The position numbers were made by a program, and so were the translations under genes. Below, piece after piece: positions 21,479 through 32,492 of a stretch of 64,000 nt of DNA (within the stretch, counting starts at the first letter, position 1; the number at the start of each line of letters is the position of its first letter). The stretch comes from Megascapheus bottae (Eukaryota; Chordata; Mammalia; Rodentia; Geomyidae): positions 45,263,763 to 45,327,762 of the forward strand of contig JANJXV010000016.1 of NCBI GenBank assembly GCA_024803745.1, in the 5' to 3' direction. The notes under the pieces were generated by a model that ran no database searches, had not been told where the DNA came from, and saw nothing but the letters and a program-made list of their open reading frames with translations.

Positions 21479-22192
21479 ACGCAGTGTAGTTTCTGAGGGT
21501 TGGTTTGAGTCACTGACATTTTACAAACTGGCCTAGAGCTGAGAACCTGGAACCTGCAGGACCGGAGCTGCCTGGGTTAAGATACTTCCATCATGACCAA
21601 TGAACTCTACTCAGAATTTGCTCCTAAGTCTAGAAGGCAATCTGTTGTGAACGGGGGGACACTTCCTAATGCAAGAGGCTGGTGAGCACAGGTGCGGAGA
21701 CCCCTGCAGCTGCAGACAGGTGGCAGCTTGTGTCTGTCCACACAACAGCCGCTGAGCAGTCAGAAAGCACTCTCGAAGACCTGCAGCGAAGACAGGTGTA
21801 GCTCTACACAGATGCCTTAGTCATCTTTCTTTTGATGAAAAGTTCTCAGGAACTGTGAGAAAACTTTCTAATACGTATAAACTACTGGAAACAAACAGAA
21901 AAACAATAGAACAAATTGAAGCCCAACCAGAACCAATAGTTTGTTTTCAAAAGATATTTAAAGCATCAAAAGAGACATCTGCAGAAGCCAATGGCCAGCA
22001 GTACAAGCCTCAAGAGCGAGACCTCAGCAGGCTATAACCTCCTCTGGGCACACCACAGACGGCCACACCACAGCGAGCGTGATCGAGAAGGGCCATCCGC
22101 CACATCCAGCACCAAGCCCATGGCTCAGGCGCTCGGGACCCTGGACGGTTCAGTGGACCAGAGACCAGAGCTCTAGCTAAGCCAGAAGACAA
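21479..22192. other. single-copy spacer
   Basis: Unique sequence. The + frame at 21855-22037 (60 codons) and its overlaps show no recognised domain. I see no RNA gene or repeat. Confidence 0.35.
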
Positions 22193-22258
22193 AGAAGGAA
22201 GGAAGGAAGGAAGGAAGGAAGGAAGGAAGGAAGGAAGGAAGGAAGGAAGGAAGGAAGG
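22193..22258. repeat. (GGAA)n microsatellite, about 16 units
   Basis: Uninterrupted GGAA tetranucleotides. Each unit carries the GGAA core bound by ETS-family factors, and such arrays act as ETS or oncogenic ETS-fusion response elements in human cells. No nearby promoter is visible, so a regulatory role is conjecture. Confidence 0.95.
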
Positions 22259-24840
22259 TCAGGACGAGGTCTCAGATGGGTGAGAGCCGTGTATACCTTC
22301 CAGGAGTCAGGGATAATGGTGTCATGGGGTCTGGACCACCCCGAAGAGAAATGGAAGTGGGGACATTCCCAGACGTGAGAGAGGTAGGGCAATTGGACAG
22401 CAGATCCTGACAGGCTCATCCTTGACTCTGCTTAGCGGCAGCTGGGCCTGAAGTCTGGGAGAGCTGGCAGCTCCACCTTCTGTGAACCCCACCTTCTGTG
22501 AACCCGCAGCTCTCCAGAGCCCTGCAGGATGGGGAGCAACTCAAGCGGCTGGTGGTTCCCAAGAGCTCCGCCTCAAGACGTTCAGTGTTGGGTTACATGG
22601 GTCCAGAGATCTTGTCTGCGTGCATACTGCTGGTCCCTGGAGTTTCATTTTCTCCTTAGCCCAAAGATGGAGCTTGAAGACAAGAACTGGTGGCTGGGGG
22701 GTCTTGAGGGAAATCACAAGGACCTGGACTCATGGAAACATCGATGTACTTGCTGCAGGAACGGGAGAATGAGTTTGCTAGAAAGCCCGGCAGAACCTCT
22801 GCCTGCTGCCGACTTCGTACTCTTTTCAGAGCTAGTCACGTGCCACAGAGGTTTTGCATTGCAAACCTTCTTCATCGCTTCCTTTGCTAAGATGTCTTTT
22901 AAATTTCAGGCCGTGATGAATTGCTGGGCTCTCAGAAAGAATCAGTTGTGATGGGATAGTGAGCAGAAGCACACTGCCAGAGGGACTGCCAAGCCCTCGG
23001 GTTCACACCCGGTACGCACTCCGAAGAAGCGTGGTCCTGTGCCTCCGTGTGACAATGACAAGGCCAGAGTCTCCACACCCACCCTGTGACCGTAAAATCC
23101 CAGAGGCTAACAGCCCACAGGACCAAGGCCGGCTTTGGCTGTTTGTTTCACAGGTTTAAATCCAAGGTAGCCTGGCTCTGCTGCTTTGGGCCTGAGGTGA
23201 GGTGGCAGAAGCAGGTGGCAGAGGGGCTGCCGACAATCGGTGCCCGGAAGAGTCGGGCCTCGGTGAGCACAGCTTCCCGCCAGGCTGGACCCCGTGAAGA
23301 CATTCAGTGTCGAGGCACCCATGAGAGGCCAACACCTGGAGAGCCCCAGGCCCCCCCGACGGCTCCCTCGCAGGCAACCAACTCCTCACTGCATCTAAAC
23401 CAACAGGACACCGAGCAGCCACGCGGCCTGTGAGCCGGTGGGTGAGGTGACCTGGTAGGGCTGTAAGGTGACCAGGCAGGGCAGATCCCAGCCCTGGAGG
23501 AGCAGATTTGAGTCTATCCACACCTGCGCTAATCCACTGACCAATTACCAGGTCACGTCCTTCACAGCCCCGGGGAAGAGAGAGGTAAGGAGGGAGGGAG
23601 AACAGCCCCAAAGAGCACAGACTGCAACCTGCCTCCTGGGCAGCCAGGGAGTTGCACGAGGGGCCCCGGGGCCCACAAGCTCCCCTTCAGGAGGAGAGCC
23701 CTGCTCTTGCCCCCCCCCCCGCCCTGTTCCCGAAACGGAGGGTGAGACCTGAGCTGGAGACACTGCCAGTGCGGCTGGGCCTGGAGCTGTTGGAGAGAAT
23801 CATCCTGGAGAATCCTGTCTGTGCAGGAGTGGGGTGAGCAGGGTGAGCGGGTTTGCTGGGAGCCTGGAGGCAGGAGCCCTTCCCAAGGACAGGAGGGCGC
23901 AAAGCAGGCGCCACCCACCGTCCCCACAAGCCTGCACAGGCCAGGCACCACCCACTGTCTTCCTTTTAGACCAGGAAATTTGTGGAAATGCTAAGGAACA
24001 ATCCCGCGTTCACAGAGAAGCCCTCGACAGACAGGAACAGAAACCACGATGGATGCCACTCGTATGCTCAGACGTTTAAACCCGTGTCTGGCTGGACTAG
24101 GAAAACTCCCCACAACCAAGCCTCAGGGTGTGGAGGTGAAGCCTCACAGTCTCTCAGGAAGGACCGGGAGTGAGCACAGCACAGAGCACCCGGCCCCCCT
24201 GGTGCTGCTGTCCGTGGTCCTGCACCCAGCACTGACCAGCAGGACTGGGCCCCTGCTCTGGGTCCCTGGTGGATCCTGCCCTCTCCCCAGGAATGCTGGC
24301 CAGTGAGCGGGAGGACCTGGGGGACGGGGTGCACAGAGGGCATGACCCAGGGCCAGGGGCTGTAGATCCAACTCAGAAAAGGAGAAGTCACTTCCAAACA
24401 CCTGCATGAACTATATGTGCCTTTGGGAATTAGAAAGGCCCTGTCTGCTTTTCAGATTCCTTTCCTCAATAAAAGTCAGGATTCACACACACTCTGAACC
24501 ATGTCTGATTGGTTTGTTCTTGGTTTGTTTGTGTTTTCCTTAGGCCGAAGCTCCTGGCCTCACTCTCTGACGGCACAGGGCGCTGACCCAGGCCCATCCA
24601 GTGCAGCCACTGTTGCAGCCCTGCGCCCTCCCCACCCGCAGGGCCTCACGGGGAAGGCCCCTTGTCTGTGTCCTCACAAGTAGCCTCTGCATTTCCTTCC
24701 CAGCAGCTCGTGGAATGAAGCAGGAACCGAGTGGTAATAAGGACAGGGCAGTGCCCGGGGCCGGCTGCCCTTGCTGGACACTGGGCAGATGTGAGGATAA
24801 AACTGTCAGGAGGGGAAAGCGAGAGAAATATCGCGGTTTC
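22259..24840. other. GC-moderate single-copy DNA without recognised gene
   Basis: About 2.6 kb with many overlapping open frames (longest 151 codons on -, 23156-23611) lacking recognisable domains. Small features: CCACCTTCTGTGAACC is duplicated at about 22473-22505, and a C10 run lies at about 23710. I found no splice-consistent exon series. 22850-22930 and 24400-24500 are modestly AT-rich. Confidence 0.4.
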
Positions 24841-25050
24841 CTGTGATTCGCATTCTTCTCAGAGCTGTTTGCCCAGTTGCCATGGAACTGGGCTCCAGTC
24901 CGCTGCCTGCCATGCGCCCAAGCAACAATTGAATTTAATCAGCCCGGCCAGTTGGTTGGGTTTTGTCCATGTGAGTGGAATAAAACTTTTCTCACCAGCC
25001 AAACTCACAAAGTATCTAAATGCCATAAATAATCGCTAACTCCTATACGT
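24841..25050. promoter_or_regulatory. candidate conserved noncoding element with X-box-like palindrome
   Basis: Unique sequence with a 23-bp imperfect inverted repeat at 24871-24893 (arms GCCCAGTT and AACTGGGC around GCCATGG). Its core GTTGCCATGGAAC is one base short of the RFX X-box consensus GTTRCCATGGYAAC. Downstream are CAACAATTGAATTTAATCAG and CATAAATAATCGC. The segment lies in no repeat and codes for nothing recognisable. Confidence 0.5.
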
Positions 25051-25724
25051 TGCACCTGTCTGCTTTATTCGACCAGGCATGCGTGCGGGCACCCAGGCTT
25101 GGCTGCTGCCATGGGCGCTGTGGCAGAAAGCACCATTTTGCCAGGGAGACTACATTTCTGAAGGACGGGAATAATTTTGATCCAAACAATGACTTTGAAT
25201 TTAAAATCTCTGACGTGTACTCTCTACACCAGCCAAGGAGAGGAAAAAAAAATAACAAGGGAGAAAATACTGGAGGGTTAGAGACCAGAAGCATGAGCTA
25301 AAGAGCTCTCGCAGAAGCAGAGCGTGGACCGTGTGAGCCATATGGCCCTCGTTGGGTGGAAGGTGCAGATTCAGTGCTCCAGGGAGCTGTGCAGATGTGG
25401 AGTTCAAATCCTGGATGCATGTGCCACACCTCAGGGCCTGGCTTTGTCTATCTGAATCAATTTTACCCTTTCCTGCTCAGAAATATCACTTCAGCACAGC
25501 CAAGAGGTGTGGTTTCTGAAAAAGTCATCTTATCGGTGTATCACACGAAGTATGGTTTATCTATTCAGATTTTCAAATGTGGGGATTTGGATGAGTTAGC
25601 TTTTCCCTCTGTGATCTCAGAAGAGATGATCCAACATCAAAAGTGTTTAAAGTACATATATTTCATGGTCCAGTGACCAGAAATTTCTTCACTGTGTCTT
25701 TCAGTGTAGAGCCTTGTAATCTGC
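25051..25724. other. single-copy spacer
   Basis: Unique DNA. A + frame of 106 codons (25356-25676) shows no family resemblance and overlaps the start of a retroviral LTR remnant, so its 3' half may itself be LTR-derived. Confidence 0.35.
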
Positions 25725-25817
25725 ACTCTCAGCCTCCAGAGCTGTGAGCCACATAAACTCCCTTCATTTAGAAGTGACCTGCCCCACCTATTTTGTTGTG
25801 GAAAACAGGCTAACTGG
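25725..25817 (+). mobile_element. MaLR-type solo LTR remnant (3' end)
   Basis: CTCAGCCTCCAGAGCTGTGA then GCCACATAAACTCCCTTC, ATTTTGTTGTGG and AAAACAGGCTAACTGG. Mammalian MaLR LTRs (THE1/MST/MLT type) end with this order: aactgtgagtcaattaaacct, a short spacer, a tattttgttat-like string, then an acggactaa end. Only the 3' portion is convincing, and the upstream LTR body (from perhaps 25450) is too diverged to bound. It is an old, inactive genomic copy with no viral genes seen. Confidence 0.6.
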
Positions 25818-27120
25818 AGTAATTAGTGCTTCTCTTCTAATTACACCTCAGTTTTCCCATTGTATCAAGATTGCTACCTGACTCCTGGCACTTCTGATGT
25901 TCTCTACAGAGGATGTCACTTCCTAAAGTGCGGGGTTTTGTCTTGCTTACATAATAAGGGACTCCCTAAACCAAGCTCTGTGCTACCTGTGTGCTCCGTT
26001 TCACCACAGAGGTGGCCTAGAGTAACAGACGTGCCTCCCTCCAGCCCAGCTTCACATTCCGGTCACATCTGAGCAAACAGCTTTCCAGATAGAATTAGCC
26101 AGTTCAGGTCCATGGGTTATCACGATTGCCTGAAATTCACTTGCCCATCAGAGAAAACCAAAATCCAGGGTTTTCTTTCTACCCCAAATGTCCCGAATAT
26201 GACAGCATTTTCTTTCTACCCTACATGCCCCAAAGGCAACAGTGTTTTGTTTCTATTGGGCAACAACAACAACAAAGCAGAATCCATGTGGCTGTATAAT
26301 CCTAGCAACAAAACCTCTGAGCCTGCTTCCTCCTTGATTCTCCATCCAAAGCAGCCAGAGCAGTAGCACACATGGAGCCACTGCAGACAAAAAGCCACCC
26401 CAGCCTGCTTCCTTGGGTACCCAGTGCCTGGGTCACAGTCACCTGGTTACTATGCAGAATTCCTTGGCCACGCAGGTCAGGACTGAGACCTCCAAGAGCC
26501 AGTGTGTGCTCTGTGGGGAACTCTACTACTCCGGTAGCCAGCTGGTCGACCCTGCGGCTGCAAATTCCTCATAGTCCTCCCTGGCTTGGAGGAAGGACAG
26601 TGTCTGTGAACTGGGTCTATATCTCAGGGCTCCTAAAGTGCATAACCTAGGTAGAGGTTATGTCAGAAAGAACGGGCCAGGGGCCCATCACTAGCTTTAG
26701 AAGTTGTGGGGCGAAGACTTCCCTGTGTTTGGGACTGAGATCAAACTACACATAATAGGTGGCCAGACATTGAAAGGCAGACCCAGCAAGGTGACTTGCA
26801 GACCTTCTGCTGGACACTGCACCTAGATGGACTTTCTAACCTCTCTCAAAGGGGGACATTACACTCTCACATGAGAACCATCTTCCTGTGCCAACAAACT
26901 AACATGCTCGTCTCTCAAGACACTGAACAAGCAGGCTCAAAGGGAGAGGAGACACTGCCTTCCTGCCCACCCCAGGGCTCTGCCATCAGAAACCACATCT
27001 TCACCCAGTGACTTCTTCAAGACTGTGTGTGTCTTGATCAAATCTGACAGTAAAAAGCACACGTTTAATCATTCCTCTGAGGCCTTAACTGATGGCTTAT
27101 CAAATTTGGTAAATAAATGT
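25818..27120. other. single-copy or decayed-repeat DNA
   Basis: About 1.3 kb without a recognised gene. A near-duplicate pair, TTTTCTTTCTACCCCAAATG at 26173 and TTTTCTTTCTACCCTACATG at 26209, and a (CAA)4 run at about 26261 are visible. Texture such as a terminal AATAAATGTTC signal at about 27112 could mean that an old retroviral LTR ends near 27200. Confidence 0.3.
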
Positions 27121-28119
27121 TCATCCCTTTTTCCTTTTCATCTATCTTTGTCAGTTCAGTTTTAAGACCCAGCCAAGGACTCTTCCCAAAGCTATGCCTC
27201 CCCTAAATTGCTGATGCTCAAGTGGGGTGCCACTGACTGGGGACCCCTCATTGGTCCACCATAGCATGTGGTGCTGGGATCTCTGAGGGACCCCACAAGT
27301 GAACAAGGAAGCTCTGGTCCCAGCTCCATGGCCACTGCCTCTTGCTTTGCACACAGACGCTCCCTTCACCTTTCTCTCCAGCAGCCCACTGCCCATGCCT
27401 GTGTCAGTCTCCGAGTCACTCAGGTCATATTGGAGCCCCAGTGACTCCCTCTTAGTGTGGTCACCTAAGGCTGCAGCCGGCACTGGGGCGGGAACCCCAC
27501 AAACACAGGATCTTGATGGAGAGCGCCAGGAGCAGTGCCAGAGGCTGAATGAAGCTGGTGAGATGCAGAGGCACGTGAGGGAGAAGTGGGCAGGTGCTAG
27601 CCACTCACTCCCAGGGTCCCCTCCTGGGCAAGCTTTTCTTTTTTGAGGGGAATCTGGGGCCCCAGACACTCTCCCAGGTCTGGACTAGAGAGCCAACCCA
27701 GCATCTTCACAAGGCATTGTCATTCCTCACAGCTATGTGTGAAAAGTGACATGGGCTTGAGAAGGGCAGGCCTGCCCCCACAAGGCAGAGCGCTCCTCCC
27801 CCAGCCTCCCTCCTACCCTCCAGGCCTGCATTCCCTCCCTGGGCCGGCCTCCCAGAGCGGGGCCCAAGAGCCAAGAGCTGAGCATGAGGTCAGGGCCCTG
27901 TGGGTGGTGCCTGCCTGCCACAGACCAGGCACTGGGGGCAAACACAGAAGGACAAGCCCGGACGGTGCACCTGCGATCCCGCGCAGACCACACCGGGGCG
28001 GTGACAGCCACAGGAAGGTAGCAAAGCTGTGAAGGAAACCCAGGCCTTGGCACGGAGGCCGCGCTCCCAGCAGTCTCTGCGAGCCAGGAAGAAGCTGGGC
28101 ATCCGGGTGCCAGGAACTA
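27121..28119. other. GC-rich single-copy DNA
   Basis: Several overlapping frames (up to 172 codons on -, 27151-27669), none with a recognised domain. No array, SINE or RNA gene is visible. Confidence 0.35.
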
Positions 28120-28440
28120 TTCATGTATTTGCGATTCACTGTCAAACGTTAAAGAGTTCACCAAAGAATAATAGATGCTTTACATTTTATGCATAACTAG
28201 TTCTGAGACCAGGGCTATAAAAGTTTTCTATTAACATGTAAGCACTAAGACAAGTTTTTTTTTACTTGATAAATATACATAACTCCTTCACAATGGGGCT
28301 CTTGTGTTGTTGATGGGGACCTTAATGGAGAGTTATATTTCCAGGATTATATCTTTATTCAGTTGCAAATGATTTTTAGGGGGGAGTTTAATACTCTGCT
28401 CAGTCTATGAATAATAGTATCATTTGAATGCCGGACACCT
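28120..28440. promoter_or_regulatory. candidate conserved noncoding element
   Basis: An abrupt switch to AT-rich unique sequence. It includes GTATTTGCGATTCACTG, ACATTTTATGCATAACTAG (octamer/POU-like), TTAACATGTAAGCAC, ATGAATAATAGTATCATTTG and GTTGCAAATG. There is no coding frame. The composition contrasts with GC-rich flanks and resembles the other islands. Confidence 0.45.
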
Positions 28441-28559
28441 GGTGCAGGGCCCACAGTGGAGCTGGCACTGACCTGGTGCTCCTGCCAGCTCTGCATTTTC
28501 CCAGCCCTCCTATCCACTCCATTCAGCATCTGATTTCATTCTCTCTCAGCAAAATGCTA

Positions 28560-29050
28560 GACACTTGTAACTTTATTCTCCCTCTGCAAAAACTTGCTCT
28601 CTTGTAAGGAAAAAAATCCTAGAAAAAAAATTTTCTCTTATCAATCTCTTCTTATATGGAATCTAGTCATTTGAAGGCTGGCTAGAGTTTCAGGAAAAAC
28701 CTTCCAATTAAATACTGTAAAAAGATAAAATAACAGTGGCCTTGCCGCTGCCCGATAGCTTTATTGAAGCGCTCTTTTGTTGATTTATTGTACATTAGCC
28801 ACTGAGCCGTGCAAAGAACATTACGTTTCAGAAAGAGGTATTCGCATGCGGCCCGCGTCCACTCCAAAACAATCAGGCCTGTATTGCGGTTTGCAAATTT
28901 ATCCCAGGATGTTGGTTTAGAGTGTTTCCCTGGAAAGTTTTTCAAGTAAGGGTCTGCTTTCATGAGCAGAGTGACTGAGGCACACAAACAAACCTTTGTT
29001 TCAAAACTCACAGATGTATGGCTGGTCCTGAGCTTTGTTTTCCCCGTTAA
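28560..29050. promoter_or_regulatory. candidate conserved noncoding element
   Basis: AT-rich unique DNA with SOX-like sites (CTCTTTTGTTGATTTATTGT, CAAAACAATCAGG, AACAAACCTTTGTTTC) and GCATGCGGCCCGCG. A minus-strand frame of 109 codons (28682-29011) spans it and begins with a Cys/Leu-rich stretch. It has no recognisable domain, and I treat it as incidental. Confidence 0.45.
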
Positions 29051-29723
29051 GAAGTATTCTCAGATTTTTGTTTTGAGCACAACACAGGATTGTACCAAAA
29101 AAAAATCAGCATGAGGATGAATGTCTTGTATAATCTTAGGCTTTTCCAGATTTTTTTTCCCAGGGTTAAGTTTTCTACTCCAAACTTCACATGTTAGGTA
29201 TGTTTAATTTTTCTTAAATTATTTTTTGTTTTCTTTTGTTTCAAACAAGCAGGAGGAATTTTAGCTACTTCAGTTTTGAATGGCTTTGGGAAACTTCATT
29301 TCAAAGCTCTGTGGGGTTTGCGAGCTCAATAAATATACTTTTGTTCATCACATCGTCATCTGCCTCTTTCAGGGTCTCCTGGGCCAGTGAGAGCCAGGCT
29401 GTGTACCACAGGGCAGAGGAGACAGCCACCTGGGTCACACTGGAAGGGACCCCCGAGTGACAAAATATTTATGCTCCAAGCCAGGCCTCTCTTTCAAGCA
29501 GCACAGGGGCGTCCTTCCACCATGCAGTCAGCTACGCCTGTACAAACAAGGGCTCTGAGTGAGCTCAAACCATCACACTCCGTCATACACCGTCCACACA
29601 GCCAAAGGCAGAAGGGCCATCCAGTTGTCGAGTCTCCCCTTAGCCTGTGTGGGAGCCAAGGTTGTTTTTCTGGCTGGCCAGGCCTGGGCAAAAGTGATGA
29701 CAACAGTCAGCGTGGCTGAGCTC

Positions 29724-29726
<3 letters not shown>
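29051..29726. other. single-copy spacer
   Basis: AT-rich until about 29360, then GC-rich. No gene or repeat family is recognised. Confidence 0.35.
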
Positions 29727-29821
<95 letters not shown>

Positions 29822-29824
29822 ACA
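29727..29824. repeat. compound (CT)n(CA)n microsatellite
   Basis: About 25 CT units (29727-29777) followed directly by about 23 CA units. The CT part can form H-DNA and the CA part Z-DNA. It produces spurious Ser/Leu and Thr/His frames. Confidence 0.97.
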
Positions 29825-30089
29825 GGACAAGTCTAGAGACAAACAAATGGAGCAAAGTCGAGCACAGAAGATGCCCACCGCGCACACAGAGTGAGCCAGA
29901 GGGGTCCTGGACGGATAGCATGTGGGATCTGGGTGAAACTGGAGGGGCCACACCTCTAGTGGAAAAGCGATGCCTCGTCCCACAGAGGGCCGTGATGAGG
30001 CCAAGAGGGGCACAGGCTGCGGTGCCATGGCGCGCAAAGCCAGCGGCTCCAGCCATGCAGGCAGGGTTAGCTGTGGGTCTGCTATGATT

Positions 30090-30285
30090 TATGGACCACG
30101 GTGTCCTTTCCGTGCCATTTGATTTAGCTGAGTTAGCTTAACTATAGCACTTAACCCTCACAACAGCTTTGCCATAGTTTCCTCACCCTATCTTAAACAT
30201 AAAGAAACAGATTCAAGGTCACCTCCCCCCCAACTCTACTAACTGTCTCTCGGCTCAGATCTCAGCATAAACTCAGCCTCTGTCT
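30090..30285 (+). mobile_element. MIR-like ancient SINE fragment
   Basis: GAGTTAGCTTAACTATAGCA then CTTAACCCTCACAACAGC, AAAGAAACAGATTCAAGG and CTCGGCTCAGATCTCAGC follow the order of the MIR core (cacttactatg, aatcctcacaacaa, gaggaaactgagg, caaggtcac, ggagctgggatt). Divergence is high, as expected for a pan-mammalian element. Confidence 0.55.
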
Positions 30286-31495
30286 GGGACCCAGCCTCCC
30301 TCAGCCTGGGGTGAGCGTCCCCCGACACCCACAAAGGCCATTCCCGTCCCCGGGACCCGGAGTGCCTACTGCCGCTGTCCCTCCTGCATTCCTTCCCCTC
30401 AGAAAATGATTTAAGCCTCCCCCAGGTTCCTCGGGACTGGCTAATTTTGGCGTTCAGTCAGGCTGTGCCTCGGCTTTCATTGTTTAAAGACCATGACTAA
30501 ACTGGACTGCGCCAAATTGTACTAGAGTGTGAAAATTTACTGCTGCTTTGTTGCTGTGAAGCTTCGCCTCCACCAACCGGCAGAACCGTCCTCTTCAAAG
30601 ACCTCATGAATGGCTCGGGGGACGTTAACTGGGATGGGGTTTTGTGTCTACACACCCCGAGAGTGGCATGAGGGGACATCTTCCCAGGAGAGGGGCAGTG
30701 AGGCTGGGAGCTGGCAGGGACAGGGCAGGCAACAGACAGACCCTAAGGTCCAGGACACCCACCCTCGTCCAGGTGACGCCAAGCTGGCCAGAGACAAGGC
30801 CACCGTGGGAGAAAGCACTGTGACTGTCAGGTGCCCCGGTTTTCATTCCTGATGGTGCCACAATACACTCAACAGGTCTGGGAAGGTGGCTTCAGTGGCG
30901 AGGAAAAGGTGGGGAGTTAGGAGTTCCTGTGAATGACTGGGAGGACCCCTCCACAGGGCTCTCCCTGCTCAAGTTGCCTGACCCATGTTCAGATGGTGCT
31001 TGCTTCCCACCAGAGCCAGAGACGGCGACATCCCTGTCACAGCAAGCCATGATGGCCCACCGCCACCACGGCTCGCCTAGGCTCCCCCCCGGGAGGCCAC
31101 CATGCCTGAGGTGGGCAGCCTGTCCTCGGAGCACTCTGTGTCATGACCCTGTGCCCACAGGCTTGGGCCTTTCTCTTTGAGAGCCTGTGTGCCGGGGAGG
31201 GAGGCTCCCTTTCCTCCCACTTTTGCAACCTGTGGTTTGGACAGCCCCCGGTCTCCCCACCCAGGACGCAACTCAGAGCTGTGAGAGCCATCACGCAGGC
31301 CAGCGGAGCATGAAGAATACCCAGACAGGTCTGGGCAGCGGGGAACTCACTGGGGGGAACCAGGCTCCACCTGCACCCCCACACTCACAAGCCCTGCCCT
31401 GCACCGTTTCCCACATGCAGACAAGAGTTCCTCATCTCCAAGTCAGTTTTCTCACCAGAAAGCCTGCAATGAAAACTCTCCTGGCACCATTTAAG
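30286..31495. other. GC-rich single-copy DNA
   Basis: No recognised gene. Frames up to 115 codons overlap on both strands. CCTCATGAATGGCTCGG and other short motifs do not assemble into an exon model. Confidence 0.35.
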
Positions 31496-31674
31496 AATAA
31501 GGGCAGTGGGCCCAGGAGTTTGGCCTAGTGGTAGAGTGCTTGCCTGGCATGCCCAAAGACCAGGGTTCAATTCCTCAGTACCAAAAAGCCGGAAGTGGTG
31601 CTGAGGTTCAAGTGGTAGAGCTCTAGCCTTGAGAAAGCCCAAGGACACCCAATCATCCTAAATCCACCAGCAGA

Positions 31675-31880
31675 ACAATGTTCATTGCAGCACTATTTAC
31701 CCTAGCAAAGATATAGAACCAACCCAGATGCCCCTCAGTTGATGAGTGGATCAACAAGATGTATTTATACACCATGGAATTCTATGCTGCTGTCAGAAAG
31801 AACATCGCCCCATTTGTTAGGAAATGGAAAGACTTAGAAAAAAAATCATATTAAGTGAAGTAAGCCAGACTCAAAGGAAC
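31675..31880 (+). pseudogene. L1 ORF2 C-terminal remnant
   Basis: The + translation gives FIAALFTLAKI, a stop, then NQPRCPSVDEWINKMYLYTM, EFYAAVRKN and FVRKWKDLEKKSY. This is the terminal segment of L1 ORF2p, immediately downstream of the region preserved in the copy at 7823. It has an in-frame stop (TAG in GATATAGAACC) and lacks all enzymatic domains. Confidence 0.85.
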
Positions 31881-32348
31881 TTAGGCTCAATGGTTTCCCT
31901 CATTCGTCATAATCAGTAGAAACCTTGGGCTCTCCTAGCAGAGATTTACAATAGAGCAAAACCTAGATGCATAAGGCCATATAGTATGATGCTAAATGAA
32001 AGGACCTCCAGGATATAGAAACAAAAGCCATATAATGAGTGATTGTTGTCCGTAATGTACTATGTTATCGCTCATCTCTTTTGCTGTCCCTTGGTTATCT
32101 CGTATTGTTACAGTATCTCACTTTGTTATCTGATATATTCTATATATGTTTATTGGTTTATTTTGAAATAGGATAGGGAAGGGGGAAAAACCAGATGAAG
32201 GAGGGAGTGGGGAGGGAAATAGGGACAAAAAATGAGAAAGAGTATCAATGTTTGTGAAGTAATGCACCTTCTATCTGGTGAATATAATGTAACGCTTCTA
32301 TTAATTACAATAAGAAATATATTTTAAAAAATCACAAAAAGTAAAAAG

Positions 32349-32366
32349 AGAGAGAGAGAGAGCGAG

Positions 32367-32412
<46 letters not shown>
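32349..32412. repeat. (GA)n microsatellite
   Basis: About 30 GA dinucleotides with two C interruptions. It sits between the nested L1 A-tail and the downstream target-site duplication, so it grew from the L1 tail. Confidence 0.95.
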
Positions 32413-32414
<2 letters not shown>

Positions 32415-32492
32415 AGTCCAAGGACAGTGCTCAGGCCCTGAGCTCAAGCCTAGGACTTGCAAAAAATAAGAAAAGAAAAATAATAAGGGCAG

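Larger units (their letters stand above)
31635..32425 (+). mobile_element. 5'-truncated LINE-1 nested in the SINE
   Basis: Flanked by 12-bp duplications of SINE sequence with one mismatch: AAGCCCAAGGAC at 31635-31646 and AAGTCCAAGGAC at 32414-32425. The body contains the last part of ORF2, a 3' untranslated region with the GAAGTAATGCACCTTCTATC block shared with 2925-3075, and an A-rich tail (ATATTTTAAAAAATCACAAA) that grades into a (GA)n run. Confidence 0.93.
31496..32492 (+). mobile_element. dimeric IDL-Geo-type SINE split by a nested LINE-1
   Basis: The SINE begins after an 11-bp target-site duplication (AATAAGGGCAG at 31496-31506). The ID/tRNA-Ala-like monomer (GTTTGGCCTAGTGGTAGAGT, GGGTTCAATTCCTCAGTACC) is followed by the right monomer (GCCGGAAGTGGTGC, TTCAAGTGGTAGAGCTCTAG). 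It is interrupted at 31646 and resumes at about 32426 (AGTGCTCAGGCCCTGAGCTC, AAGCCTAGGACTTGC, A-rich tail). The matching AATAAGGGCAG lies at 32482-32492. The dimer structure fits the Geomyoidea-specific IDL-Geo family. Box A (TGGCCTAGTGG) and box B (GGTTCAATTCC) of the polymerase III promoter are legible. Confidence 0.9.

Noticed and set aside
22259..24840. CpG-island promoter
   Set aside because: GC content is moderate but CpG dinucleotides are sparse, and no initiator or first-exon structure can be supported.
28682..29011. 109-codon minus frame in an AT-rich island as a small gene
   Set aside because: No recognised family, no Kozak or splice support, and the motif texture fits noncoding regulatory DNA better.
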